This document shows, in pieces, positions 44,325 through 52,560 of a stretch of 64,000 bases of DNA (the stretch's first letter is position 1; the number at the start of each line of letters is the position of its first letter). The DNA lies in assembly GCF_014647795.1 (NCBI RefSeq), contig NZ_BMPW01000011.1, positions 186,001 to 250,000 on the forward strand. Direction: 5' to 3'. Both the position numbers and the translations under genes were made by a program. Source of the DNA: Actinoplanes campanulatus (lineage in GTDB: Bacteria; Actinomycetota; Actinomycetes; Mycobacteriales; Micromonosporaceae). A model generated the notes under the pieces. It saw only the letters and a list, made by a program, of their open reading frames with translations. It did not search any database and was not told where the DNA came from.

Positions 44325-44783
44325 TCAGGAGGGTAGGGGGAGGGTCAGGGCGTCGAGGTCGGGGACCGGGCGGAAGCCGAGTTCGGCGTAGAGGGCCTGG
44401 GCCGCGGTGTTGCCGGGCTCCGTCTGCAGGGAGACGCGCAGGGCGCCGGCGGCCCGGGCTTCGGCGATGGCGTGTTCCATGAGGGTGCGGGCGACTCCGT
44501 TGCGTCGCTGGGCGGGGTCGACGAAGAGGTCGCGTATGGAACAGACCTGGCCCAGGCGCAGCGAGGCGGGGAGGACCAGGGTGGTGATCAGGCCGGCGGG
44601 GCGGCTGTTCTGGAGGGCCACGGTCAGGGTCAGGCCGTAGGTGGTGATCTGACGGGTGAGCCAGCCGGCGGTGGCCGACGGGTCGGAAGGGCGACCGTAG
44701 TGGGCCCGGTAGTCGTCGAAGAGGGCGGCTGCGGCGGGGAAGCCGGCGTGCTCAGGGGCGACGCGGACCAGTTTGGGCGGCAT
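44325..44783 (-). CDS. GNAT family N-acetyltransferase
   Basis: 152 residues. The acetyl-CoA site is IRDLFVDPAQRRNGVARTLM near 85-104, and TEPGNTAAQALYAELGFRPV is the usual C-terminal strand-helix. Acceptor unknown. ATG 44783 lies 6 bases after a TACGGT box, consistent with a leaderless mRNA; the open frame upstream runs through the tandem repeats and is noise. Confidence 0.82.
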   Translation of the reverse strand: MPPKLVRVAPEHAGFPAAAALFDDYRAHYGRPSDPSATAGWLTRQITTYGLTLTVALQNSRPAGLITTLVLPASLRLGQVCSIRDLFVDPAQRRNGVARTLMEHAIAEARAAGALRVSLQTEPGNTAAQALYAELGFRPVPDLDALTLPLPS

Positions 44784-44789
44784 GTGGGC

Positions 44790-44795
44790 ACCGTA
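44790..44795 (-). promoter_or_regulatory. -10 box for leaderless GNAT gene
   Basis: On the minus strand TACGGT ends 6 bases before ATG 44783. The rest of the 300-base gap up to 45083 holds the tandem repeats and the thiolase terminator; no gene is seen in it. Confidence 0.4.
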
Positions 44796-44951
44796 TCGGG
44801 GTGTGCGGTTCGAGGGTGACCACGCACGGACGTCGCCGGGTGGGGGTGGCCGTTCAGGAGCCGCCAGGCGACTGGCCGCCCGCGCCCGGCCCTCGGCGGG
44901 AGCGACGGTCTGTACCCACCGCCCCGCTGCGACATCAAGATCTTGACCCTG

Positions 44952-45044
44952 CCTCGCTGCGACTGATCGCGAAACGGCCCGGCCTCGCTGCGATAGATCG
45001 TGGAACGGTCCGGCTGTGCTGCGGGAGATCGTGAAAAGGCCCGG
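44952..45044. repeat. Three 31-bp tandem repeats
   Basis: Units at 44952-44982, 44983-45013 and 45014-45044 are each exactly 31 bases and read about CCTCGCTGCGA, then GATCGTG, AACGGCCCGG. They differ at several positions each, so the array is old. A weaker relative lies just upstream (44919-44951). The last unit runs into the 5' arm of the thiolase terminator. Confidence 0.75.
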
Positions 45045-45068
45045 CACGCGGGGTGGGCGTGCCGGGCC
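45038..45068 (-). terminator. Intrinsic terminator of thiolase gene
   Basis: A perfect 12-bp stem (GGCCCGGCACGC with GCGTGCCGGGCC) and 7-base loop; on the minus strand it is followed by TTTTCAC, a classic terminator, 15 bases after the thiolase stop. Confidence 0.8.
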
Positions 45069-45083
45069 GGGGGGTGCGGGAGG

Positions 45084-46325
45084 TCAGCTGAGGCGTTCGA
45101 CGATGAGCGCCATGCCCTGGCCGCCGCCGACGCACATGGTCTCGAGGCCGATGGACTTGTCGTGCCAGTCGAGCGAGTTCAGCAGGGTGCCGGTGATGCG
45201 GGCGCCGGTCATGCCGAACGGGTGGCCGACGGCGATGGCGCCGCCGTTCACGTTGAGCTTCTCCAGCGGGATGCCGAGGTCCTTGTACGACGGGATGACC
45301 TGGGCCGCGAAAGCCTCGTTGATCTCGACGAGGTCGACGTCGCCGATGGTCATGCCGGCGCGCTTGAGGGCCTGCTTCGACGCTTCGACCGGGCCGAGGC
45401 CCATGATCTCCGGGGAGAGGGCGGTGACGCCGGTGGAGACGATCCGGGCGAGCGGGGTGATGCCGAGCTCGCGGGCCTTCGTGTCGCTCATGATCACGAC
45501 CGCGGCGGCGCCGTCGTTGAGCGGGCAGCAGTTGCCGGCGGTGACCCGGCCGTCGGGGCGGAAGACCGGCTTGAGCTGCGAGACCGCGTCGACGGTGACT
45601 CCGGCGCGGGGGCCGTCGTCCTTCGACACGACGGTGCCGTCGGGCAGCGTGATCGGGGTGATCTCGCGCTCCCAGAAGCCGTTGGCGATGGCCTTCTCGG
45701 CGAGGTTCTGGCTGCGGACGCCGAATTCGTCCATCTCCTCGCGGGAGACGTTCTTGATCTGTGCCAGGTTCTCCGCGGTGTAGCCCATCCCGATGTAGAT
45801 GTCGGGGGCCAGACCGTCTTCGCGGGGGTCGTGCCAGACGCTGCCGTTCTGGGCGCTGGCCTGCGTGCGGGCCTGGGCCTCGTCGAAGTACGGGTTGGTC
45901 CAGCGGCCCAGCGCCTCCTGAGCGGCCGACGGCAGGCCGTCGGAGCTGCCGCGGGCGAACCGGGACACGGTCTCGACACCGGCCGAGATGAAGATGTCGC
46001 CCTCACCGGCCTTGATGGCGTGGAAGGCCATCCGGGTGGTCTGGAGCGAGGACGAGCAGTATCGCGTGATGGTGGCGCCGGGCAGGCCGTCCAGGCCCAG
46101 CTTGGTGGCGACCACACGGGCCATGTTGAAGCCCTGTTCGCCGCCGGGCAGACCGCAGCCGAGGTAGAGGTCCTCGATGAGCGTGCGGTCGAGCTGCGGC
46201 ACCTTGTTCAGGGCGGCGTCGACGATCGTGGTGGCGAGATCGTCGGGGCGCAGATCCTTCAGCGAGCCCTTGTGGGCGCGGCCGATGGGCGAGCGGGCAG
46301 TGGCGACGATGACAGCTTCCGGCAT
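45084..46325 (-). CDS. Acetyl-CoA C-acyltransferase (thiolase)
   Basis: 413 residues. Active-site Cys in RYCSSSLQTTRMA near residue 93, catalytic His in AVGHPFGMTGAR, and the second Cys in CVGGGQGMALIVE, all expected of a degradative or biosynthetic thiolase II. It cleaves or joins 3-ketoacyl-CoA. The position near SGNH hydrolase, cbs and metB resembles the fadA3 neighbourhood of mycobacteria. ATG 46325; it is transcribed alone, away from the SGNH genes' promoter region upstream by 65 bases. Confidence 0.93.
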   Translation of the reverse strand: MPEAVIVATARSPIGRAHKGSLKDLRPDDLATTIVDAALNKVPQLDRTLIEDLYLGCGLPGGEQGFNMARVVATKLGLDGLPGATITRYCSSSLQTTRMAFHAIKAGEGDIFISAGVETVSRFARGSSDGLPSAAQEALGRWTNPYFDEAQARTQASAQNGSVWHDPREDGLAPDIYIGMGYTAENLAQIKNVSREEMDEFGVRSQNLAEKAIANGFWEREITPITLPDGTVVSKDDGPRAGVTVDAVSQLKPVFRPDGRVTAGNCCPLNDGAAAVVIMSDTKARELGITPLARIVSTGVTALSPEIMGLGPVEASKQALKRAGMTIGDVDLVEINEAFAAQVIPSYKDLGIPLEKLNVNGGAIAVGHPFGMTGARITGTLLNSLDWHDKSIGLETMCVGGGQGMALIVERLS

Positions 46326-46390
46326 GGGCTCAGTTTACTCATCGGTAACATGGTCGGAAGCGCGAATTTGTCACACGACGTGCAAAAAAT

Positions 46391-47179
46391 TCAGACGCTG
46401 CTCATCGCCGCTTTCGACACCGCCGGATAGAGCGCGTGCGCCCAGACCCGGTAGCCGTCGGCGGACGGGTGGAAGCCGTCGTAGCAGAGCGTCCCGGCGT
46501 CGGCGCGGAACACCGCACCCGTTTCGGCGGCCAGGTCGACGACCACACCGCCGGCCTCGGTCACCGCCCGGGCCTGGGCCCGGGCCATCCGGCGGCCGAC
46601 CAGCCCGGCGATCTGCCGCAACGGCGGGGCCATCGAGCGGGCGGCGCCCAGATCCGGGCAGGTGCCGACCACCACCTGCACGCCGGCCGAGCGCAGCCGC
46701 CGCACCGCCTGGCCCAGATGGTCGGCCGCGTCCTCGGGGCCACGCCCGGACGCCGCGTCGAACGTCCCGATCAGCACCACGGCCACGTCCGGCCGGTCGC
46801 CGAGCAGGGAACGGGCCACCTGGGTGGCCAGGTCGCTGGACCGGGACCCGGCCACGCCGACGCTGGACAGCAGCACGTGCCGCTGGCCCGTCTCGGCCGA
46901 GCCGTCGGCGAGCAGGCGGGCGAGCTGGCCACCGACCGTGTCGGACAGCCACTCCACGCCGACACCCACCGCGGCCGAGTCGCCGAGCAGCACCAGGCGC
47001 AGCGGCGGCGCGCTCTGCGGGCCCATCGACGTGCGCAGGGCCAGGCCCATGGTGGGCTTCGCGTAGCGCCGGGCCTTGGCGGCCAGCATCTCCCCGGCGA
47101 TCAGCGCGACACCGCCCACCGCGCCGGCCAGCAGACTCGTGGCAGCGGCCCTGGTGAGTCGTTCCGGCAACCCCGCCAT
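46391..47179 (-). CDS. SGNH/GDSL hydrolase
   Basis: 262 residues. Block I LVLLGDSAAVGVGV carries the nucleophile Ser, block V DGFHPSADGY the His-Asp pair; IGTFDAASG stands where GxND is usual, so the block III Asn is missing. An N-terminal hydrophobic segment (SLLAGAVGGVALIAG) suggests membrane anchoring. Probably an esterase acting on cell-surface acyl groups. ATG 47179; the second SGNH gene ends 16 bases upstream. Confidence 0.86.
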   Translation of the reverse strand: MAGLPERLTRAAATSLLAGAVGGVALIAGEMLAAKARRYAKPTMGLALRTSMGPQSAPPLRLVLLGDSAAVGVGVEWLSDTVGGQLARLLADGSAETGQRHVLLSSVGVAGSRSSDLATQVARSLLGDRPDVAVVLIGTFDAASGRGPEDAADHLGQAVRRLRSAGVQVVVGTCPDLGAARSMAPPLRQIAGLVGRRMARAQARAVTEAGGVVVDLAAETGAVFRADAGTLCYDGFHPSADGYRVWAHALYPAVSKAAMSSV

Positions 47180-47195
47180 GTCCCGCCTCCCTGCA

Positions 47196-48221
47196 TCAGC
47201 CGACCTGATGATCCTCTGGGGTATACCCTACGGCCCCGGCCGCGGAGTCACCGCTGGGAACGGGGGCCGCGGCCGCAGGGCGCGCGCTGAACCAGCGGTA
47301 GCGGCGCATCCGGGCCCACGGCCCGGCCGGGGCGACCTCGGTGCCGGGCGACCGGACCGCCACGTCGGCCGCCTCGGGAAGAGCCCGGACGTCCTCGGCG
47401 ACCGGGATGGCCACCCGGTCCTCCGTGCCGAGCACGGCCATCACGGTCGGCATCATCACGGAGACCGCCCTGGCGTACCCCTCGGCGGACGGGTGGAAAC
47501 GATCCGAGCTGTACATCCGCACCGGGTCCGCCTCGAACATCGGGCCCAGTAGGTTGCCCAGCGACACCGTCCGGCCGCCGGCCTCGACCACGGCGATCGT
47601 CTGCGCGGCCGCCAACTGCCGGCTCCAGCGCCGGGCCAGCCAGCGCAGCGGCGGCTTGATCGGCTGGATCGCGCCGAGGTCGGGGCAGGTGCCGACCACG
47701 ACGCGGCATCCGGCCGCACGCAGCCGGCGCACCGCGTCACCCAGATGGCGGACGGCCGCGTCACGGGCCGAGAAGTGCGTGACGTCGTTCCCCCCGATCA
47801 GGATGATCGCGAGATCCGGTTCGTACTCACACGCGGCGTCCACCTGGTACGGCAGGCCGGCCGAGACCGACCCGACCACGGCCAGCCGGTGCAACCGGAC
47901 CGGGCGGCGCAGGCGGCGGGACACCCCGGTGGCGAAGAGCGCGCCGGGTGTCTCACGGGGACGGTGGACGCCGTACCCCGCGGCCGAGGAGTCGCCGAGA
48001 ATCACCAGGTTGACGGGCCGGCCGCCGAATTTCGCACCGTAGACGCCGTCACCGCGGGGCGGGGGCGCCTCGGCCATCGGGATGATCCGGCGGGCGTCGG
48101 CGGCCTGGCGCATCAACAGGCCGGCGGAGATGGCCGTCAGCCCGGCGACCGCGCCGGCGGCCCGGGCGGCCACCCGGATCCATCGCCAGTGGGCACTGCT
48201 GGTTGCGTCGATGGTGCTCAT
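47196..48221 (-). CDS. SGNH/GDSL hydrolase with C-terminal tail
   Basis: 341 residues. Block I VILGDSSAAGYGV, block III IGGNDVTHFS with the Asn intact, block V DRFHPSAEGY. GTCPDLGAIQPI matches GTCPDLGAARSM in the downstream protein, so the two are paralogues. An N-terminal hydrophobic segment anchors it; the extra 60 C-terminal residues are low-complexity. ATG 48221 is just after GGGGGAG. The pair is probably one transcript, divergent from the DUF1232 gene. Confidence 0.86.
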   Translation of the reverse strand: MSTIDATSSAHWRWIRVAARAAGAVAGLTAISAGLLMRQAADARRIIPMAEAPPPRGDGVYGAKFGGRPVNLVILGDSSAAGYGVHRPRETPGALFATGVSRRLRRPVRLHRLAVVGSVSAGLPYQVDAACEYEPDLAIILIGGNDVTHFSARDAAVRHLGDAVRRLRAAGCRVVVGTCPDLGAIQPIKPPLRWLARRWSRQLAAAQTIAVVEAGGRTVSLGNLLGPMFEADPVRMYSSDRFHPSAEGYARAVSVMMPTVMAVLGTEDRVAIPVAEDVRALPEAADVAVRSPGTEVAPAGPWARMRRYRWFSARPAAAAPVPSGDSAAGAVGYTPEDHQVG

Positions 48222-48364
48222 AGTCTCCCCCGCTGTCGCTCGAAGGGAACCATCCGGCTCGCCCATGATCGGCGTTGCTGTCGGAATTCGAGGTTAACTC
48301 GCGATGGCGAGAGGCAATCATGGCGCGCCCACGTCATGCTTGAGTTGCCGAAAGGGGAACACAG

Positions 48365-48709
48365 ATGGCCAAAACGTTGAAACGTGCCGCGGCGTTCACC
48401 GCACTCGCTCGGGCGCTCACCGCGGGCGCCCGGGGCGGTCCCACACTCGCCCAGAGGCTCAGCGCGCTGCCCCGCATGATCGCCGCCACGGCCCGGGGGC
48501 GGTACGACGGCGGCCTCCGGCTGGCGTTGATGGCGGCCGCCACGGCGTACGTGGTGTCCCCGGTCGACGCCGTCCCGGAGGCGTTCGTGTTCCTCTTCGG
48601 GCTGATCGACGACGCGGTCGCGGTCACCTGGCTGGCCGGCACGATCCTCAGTGAGACTGAACGGTTCCTGGAGTGGGAGCGGACCCGGTCCGCCCTGGTC
48701 GTAGAGTGA
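48365..48709 (+). CDS. YkvA/DUF1232 family small membrane protein
   Basis: 114 residues. AATAYVVSPVDAVPEAFVF is the DUF1232 hallmark (a membrane helix with D-x-x-P), followed by LIDDAVAVTWLAGTI. Function unknown. ATG 48365 follows AAAGGGGA. The cbs gene starts 3 bases after its stop, so the two may be co-transcribed. Confidence 0.85.
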   Translation: MAKTLKRAAAFTALARALTAGARGGPTLAQRLSALPRMIAATARGRYDGGLRLALMAAATAYVVSPVDAVPEAFVFLFGLIDDAVAVTWLAGTILSETERFLEWERTRSALVVE

Positions 48710-48712
48710 AGC

Positions 48713-50071
48713 GTGCGCTATTACGACAACGTGGTCGAGATCATCGGTAACACCCCGCTGGTCCGCCTGAACAGCGTGACCAAGGGCATCAGCGCCACCG
48801 TGCTGGCCAAGGTCGAGTACATGAACCCCGGCGGTTCGGTCAAGGACCGGATCGCGCTGCGGATGGTGGAGGACGCCGAGAAGGCGGGCCTCCTCAAGGC
48901 CGGCGGCACGATCGTCGAGCCGACCAGCGGCAACACCGGGGTCGGCCTGGCCCTGGTGGCGCAGCAGCGGGGCTACAAGTGCGTCTTCGTCTGCCCCGAC
49001 AAGGTCAGCGAGGACAAGCAGAACGTCCTGCGGGCGTACGGCGCCGAGGTGGTGGTCTGCCCGACCGCCGTCGCGCCGGAGGACCCGCGTTCCTACTACA
49101 ACGTGTCCGACCAGCTGACCCGGGACATCCCGGGCGCCTGGAAACCGGATCAGTACAGCAACCCGGCGAACCCGCGCTCGCACTACGAGCAGACCGGGCC
49201 GGAGCTCTGGGAGCAGACCGGCGGGAAGATCACCCACTTCGTGGCGGGCGTCGGCACCGGCGGCACGATCAGCGGCGTCGGGCGCTACCTCAAGGAGCAG
49301 GGGCCGGTCCGGGTGATCGGCGCCGATCCGGAGGGCTCCGTCTACTCGGGCGGGACCGGGCGGCCGTACCTGGTCGAGGGCGTCGGTGAGGACTTCTGGC
49401 CGTCCGCGTACGACCGGGAGGTCACCGACGAGGTGATCGAGGTGAGCGACTCGGACTCCTTCGAGATGACCCGCCGCCTGGCCCGCGAGGAGGGCCTGCT
49501 GGTCGGTGGCTCGTGCGGGATGGCCGTGGTGGCCGCGCTCGAGGTCGCCCGCAAGGCCGGCCCGGACGACGTGGTCGTGGTCCTGCTGCCGGACGGCGGC
49601 CGCGGTTACCTGTCCAAGATCTTCAACGACCGGTGGATGGCCCGGTACGGATTCCTGCGCACCCAGGAGGGCACCCCCACGGTGGCCGACGCCCTGGCCG
49701 GCAAGGGTTCCGAGATTCCGCCGCTGATCCACGTGCACCCCACCGAGACGGTCCGCGACGCCATCGACTACATGCGGGAGTACGGCGTCAGCCAGCTCCC
49801 GGTGCTCAAGGCCGAGCCGCCGGTGGTCACCGGGGAGGTGGCCGGCTCCGTCTCGGAGAAGGTGCTGCTGGACGCGCTCTTCACCGGCCATGCCCATCTG
49901 CACGACACGATCGAGCGGCACATGAGCAACCCGCTGCCGATGATCGGCGGTGGCGAGCCGGTGGCCGAGGCGGTCGCCCTCCTGGAGAAGGGCGACGCCG
50001 CGATGGTCCTGGTCGACGGCAAGCCGGCCGGTGTCCTCACCCGTCAGGACCTGCTGGCCCACCTCAGCTAG
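48713..50071 (+). CDS. cbs: Cystathionine beta-synthase
   Basis: 452 residues. The PLP Lys is in NPGGSVKDRIALRM, the phosphate loop is GVGTGGTISGVG, and PTSGNTGVGLA binds the substrate carboxylate. Two CBS domains follow (about 335-450, HPTETVRDAIDYM and LPMIGGGEPVAEAV). It joins serine and homocysteine to give cystathionine. No haem-binding N-terminus. metB at 57528 works on the same intermediate. GTG 48713. Followed by a strong terminator. Confidence 0.93.
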   Translation: MRYYDNVVEIIGNTPLVRLNSVTKGISATVLAKVEYMNPGGSVKDRIALRMVEDAEKAGLLKAGGTIVEPTSGNTGVGLALVAQQRGYKCVFVCPDKVSEDKQNVLRAYGAEVVVCPTAVAPEDPRSYYNVSDQLTRDIPGAWKPDQYSNPANPRSHYEQTGPELWEQTGGKITHFVAGVGTGGTISGVGRYLKEQGPVRVIGADPEGSVYSGGTGRPYLVEGVGEDFWPSAYDREVTDEVIEVSDSDSFEMTRRLAREEGLLVGGSCGMAVVAALEVARKAGPDDVVVVLLPDGGRGYLSKIFNDRWMARYGFLRTQEGTPTVADALAGKGSEIPPLIHVHPTETVRDAIDYMREYGVSQLPVLKAEPPVVTGEVAGSVSEKVLLDALFTGHAHLHDTIERHMSNPLPMIGGGEPVAEAVALLEKGDAAMVLVDGKPAGVLTRQDLLAHLS

Positions 50072-50085
50072 CCCTTCCTCGCGAT

Positions 50086-50120
50086 CAGCGGCCCTCGATC
50101 TCCGGTATCGAGGGCCGCTG
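50086..50120 (+). terminator. Terminator after cbs
   Basis: CAGCGGCCCTCGAT and ATCGAGGGCCGCTG form a perfect 14-bp stem with a 7-base loop, 15 bases after the cbs stop, followed by TCTGGTT. Confidence 0.75.
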
Positions 50121-50245
50121 TCTGGTTCATGGATTGTTACGGATAGTCGCCGCAATCGCACAGACAGTCCGACCGGCCGATGGCCCGCTGCGGTTGTATG
50201 TGTCGTGACGGAGCTATGAGCCACTCCCGGACGGAGGGGTAGGGG

Positions 50246-50581
50246 ATGGTCGACGTCGACGAGGCGGCGCCCGCCGACATCGTGGACCGCCTGTTGTGGC
50301 GGGACGCGCAACGGATGCTCGGGCGCCACGTGGCGGCCGGCGTGGATGGCCTGGAAGGCACCTGCGACTGGTGCGGATGGCGCTGGCCGTGCTCGGCCCG
50401 CCGTCTGGCCGAGCGTGCCGCCGCGGTCGCCCGGCGGCCGTGGCGTGAGGCCTGGACCCTGCGCCACGACCTGAACAGCATGCGTTCCCTGCCCGGCAAG
50501 CGGGCCGGTGTGGACGAGATCGGCCGCTACGGCGCCGGCCCCTACCACCGCAACGACGACAACCGGAGGTATCTGGCCTGA
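50246..50581 (+). CDS. Small Trp/Cys-containing protein of unknown function
   Basis: 111 residues. GTCDWCGWRWPCSARRLAER has three Cys that could bind a metal; the rest is basic and helical. No family was recognised, but this WCGxxWPC-type motif is found in small actinomycete proteins. ATG 50246 lies after GGAGGGG. No membrane segment. The gene is alone. Confidence 0.62.
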   Translation: MVDVDEAAPADIVDRLLWRDAQRMLGRHVAAGVDGLEGTCDWCGWRWPCSARRLAERAAAVARRPWREAWTLRHDLNSMRSLPGKRAGVDEIGRYGAGPYHRNDDNRRYLA

Positions 50582-50794
50582 TCCTTGGACCCTGACGTCG
50601 CCGACATGCTTGACCGTCCCCCGGCAAGTGCGGCTTCCCGGCCCGGCAGACGTCGCCCGGCGGTGACACCGGCGCGCCCCGCCAGCGCTCCGGTGTCCCG
50701 CGCCCAGACCCGCTCTTGAACTGGATCCCAGATCGGCACGCCTCCGCTGATCGAGCGCCTCCGGCCAGGCGCATCCGGTTCGGGCGGGGCGGTG

Positions 50795-50851
50795 GGCGGG
50801 AGCACGAGACCAACAGGTTCCCCCGCATTCACTCGGTCCCGTGCTCCCGCC
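50795..50851. terminator. Long hairpin between convergent genes
   Basis: A 17-base arm (50795-50811, GGCGGGAGCACG...) pairs with 50835-50851 with one mismatch, around a 23-base loop. It lies between the convergent genes at 50246 and 50869 and should stop both. The rest of 50582-50868 shows nothing else. Confidence 0.6.
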
Positions 50852-50868
50852 CGACCAGCGCCCCACGT

Positions 50869-51372
50869 CTACAGCGGATGTGAGTAGCGCAGCTGTGGCA
50901 GGTCCCGGTCGTTGACCGGGGCGACCCGGACCGCCCCGTCCGGGAGCCAGCCGCCCTTCTCGTAGAAGCGCCGGGCCACCGCGTTGTCCTCCAGCACCCA
51001 CAGCACCGCCCGCTCGGCCCCGAACCCGGCCAGCCGCTCCAGCGCGTCGATCATCAGTCGCCGGCCGACGCCGGCGCCGACCCGCTCCGGGGCCAGATGG
51101 ATCGCGTACAGCTCGGCGGCGCCCTCGGTCTCGCTCGGGCCCAGGTAGGTGAAACCGGCCAGCTCGCCGTCCACCTCGGCGACGGTCATCCGGTGCGTCT
51201 CCCGCTCCCACCGCCAGCGCTCGACCCACCAGGCGCTCATCGCCTCCGGCCCGCGGGCCGCGAACGTCTCGGCCGGAATCAGATGGGCGTAGGCGGCCGC
51301 CCGGGAACGGTGATGCAGCGCGCCGATCGCGGCCAGATCACCGTCCTCCGCAGGGCGAAGCGAAACGGTCAT
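50869..51372 (-). CDS. GNAT family N-acetyltransferase
   Basis: 167 residues. LYAIHLAPERVGAGVGRRLM is the acetyl-CoA-binding strand and loop; VLWVLEDNAVARRFYEKGGW is the C-terminal strand-helix. N-terminal LRPAEDGDLAAIGALHHRS is typical of the group. Acceptor unknown. ATG 51372; rnz ends 9 bases upstream, so it is probably the second gene of that transcript. Confidence 0.85.
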   Translation of the reverse strand: MTVSLRPAEDGDLAAIGALHHRSRAAAYAHLIPAETFAARGPEAMSAWWVERWRWERETHRMTVAEVDGELAGFTYLGPSETEGAAELYAIHLAPERVGAGVGRRLMIDALERLAGFGAERAVLWVLEDNAVARRFYEKGGWLPDGAVRVAPVNDRDLPQLRYSHPL

Positions 51373-51381
51373 GGACCGACG

Positions 51382-52293
51382 TTAGCCCGGCTCCGGCGGC
51401 TGCCGCCGCGGCGGCACGGGCACCCGCAGCAGATCCTCGGCGATCACGATCGGGCCGTCGAACTCCTTGCGCGCCTCCTCCAGGAAGCGGTCCGGCTCCG
51501 GGTAGCGCTGGGAGAAATGCGTCAAGACCAGTTTCCGTACGCCGCACTCGCGCGCGACCGCGGCGGCCTGCCCCGCGGTCAGATGCCCCACCTGGGCGGC
51601 CAGCGCCGCGTCCTCGGCCAGGAAGGTGGACTCGATCACCAGCAGGTCCACGCCGTCGGCCAGCGCGAACACGTTGTCGCACAGGCCGGTGTCCATCACG
51701 AAGGCGAAACTCTGGCCGGGGCGGACCACGCTCACCTCCTCGAGCGCGACGTCACCCAGCCGGCCGGCCCGCAGCAGCTCACCGACCGCCGGGCCGCTGA
51801 TGCCGCGCTCGGCGAGCAGCGTGGGCACCATCCGGCGGGAGTCGGGTTCGGCCAGGCGGTACCCGTACGTCTCGATGGAATGCCGGAGCGGCAGCGCGGT
51901 GAGGCGCCCCGCCGAGGTCTCCACCGCGAAGCCGGCGCCCACCGGACCCGGCACGATGTCGGCGTTGTCCCAGTAGCTGGTGGCGTGTCGCAGGCGGTCG
52001 TAGAACTCACTCCCGCCGGCCGGGTAGTGGACGTGGACCGGGTGCGGCACCCGGTCCAGCGAGATCCGCTGGAGGACGCCGGGCAGGCCGAGGCTGTGGT
52101 CGCCGTGGAAGTGGGTGATGCAGATGCGGCGCAGCGGGGTGACCGGGAGGCCGGCCATCAGCAGTTGGCGCTGGGTGCCCTCACCCGGGTCGAAGAGGAT
52201 CACCTCGTCGTCCCAGCGCAGCAGGTAGCCGTTGTGGTTGCGGTGCCGGGTGGGCACCTGGCTCGCCGTGCCGAGCGCGACAAGCTCCCGCAT
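51382..52293 (-). CDS. rnz: Ribonuclease Z
   Basis: 303 residues. Metallo-beta-lactamase motif [13 protein letters not shown] (HxHxDH), [14 protein letters not shown] at the N-terminus, DTGLCDN and LTHFSQRY near the C-terminus are those of tRNase Z. It cuts the 3' trailer of tRNA precursors lacking CCA. ATG 52293 is 4 bases after GGGAGG. A candidate promoter at 52422 gives a leader of about 120 bases containing a strong three-way-junction structure. Confidence 0.92.
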   Translation of the reverse strand: MRELVALGTASQVPTRHRNHNGYLLRWDDEVILFDPGEGTQRQLLMAGLPVTPLRRICITHFHGDHSLGLPGVLQRISLDRVPHPVHVHYPAGGSEFYDRLRHATSYWDNADIVPGPVGAGFAVETSAGRLTALPLRHSIETYGYRLAEPDSRRMVPTLLAERGISGPAVGELLRAGRLGDVALEEVSVVRPGQSFAFVMDTGLCDNVFALADGVDLLVIESTFLAEDAALAAQVGHLTAGQAAAVARECGVRKLVLTHFSQRYPEPDRFLEEARKEFDGPIVIAEDLLRVPVPPRRQPPEPG

Positions 52294-52320
52294 CGTTCCT
52301 CCCCCCGCTGCATATGAAGC

Positions 52321-52389
52321 GACCCCTGGGGACTTCCACACTCGCGAACGAGTGTGGTCCGGTCGGACAAGGCCGGATCCCTAGGGGTC
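52321..52389 (-). ncRNA. Candidate structured leader RNA of rnz (three-way junction)
   Basis: On the minus strand 69 bases fold as: outer stem GACCCCT/AGGGGTC extended by GGGA/TCCC across one A-C mismatch; arm TCCGG/CCGGA with a 10-base loop; arm CCACACTCG/CGAGTGTGG with a TTCG loop; 3 unpaired bases before the outer strand closes. It ends 27 bases before ATG 52293. The size (69) and 7-bp outer stem recall a tRNA, but no anticodon or T-loop is seen. Terminator or leader cannot be told apart by eye. Confidence 0.55.
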
Positions 52390-52421
52390 GGGTGGCTGTC
52401 TGTTACTCGCCGAACCGCTGT

Positions 52422-52450
52422 TTTACACGGTCTCGACATTTCTCTGCCAA
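52422..52450 (-). promoter_or_regulatory. Candidate rnz promoter
   Basis: On the minus strand TTGGCA and TGTAAA are 17 bases apart in a locally AT-rich stretch. Transcription would begin near 52415, upstream of the structured leader. Confidence 0.4.
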
Positions 52451-52560
52451 CGCGGGGAACACAGCGGCTAACGGGCCGCCACCTCCCGAGTCCCTGGAGC
52501 ACCCCCGCATGCGGCCACGTTAGCCAGACACTGGAGACAGCGCCAACGGTTTTGAATCAC

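Noticed and set aside
44952-45044. CRISPR array or gene with peptide repeats
   Set aside because: Units are directly adjacent with no spacers; the open frames through them are Arg/Pro-rich and lack starts.
48218-51229. 1003-codon minus-strand frame opposite cbs
   Set aside because: Antisense to cbs, which has complete PLP and CBS-domain motifs; it also has no ribosome site.
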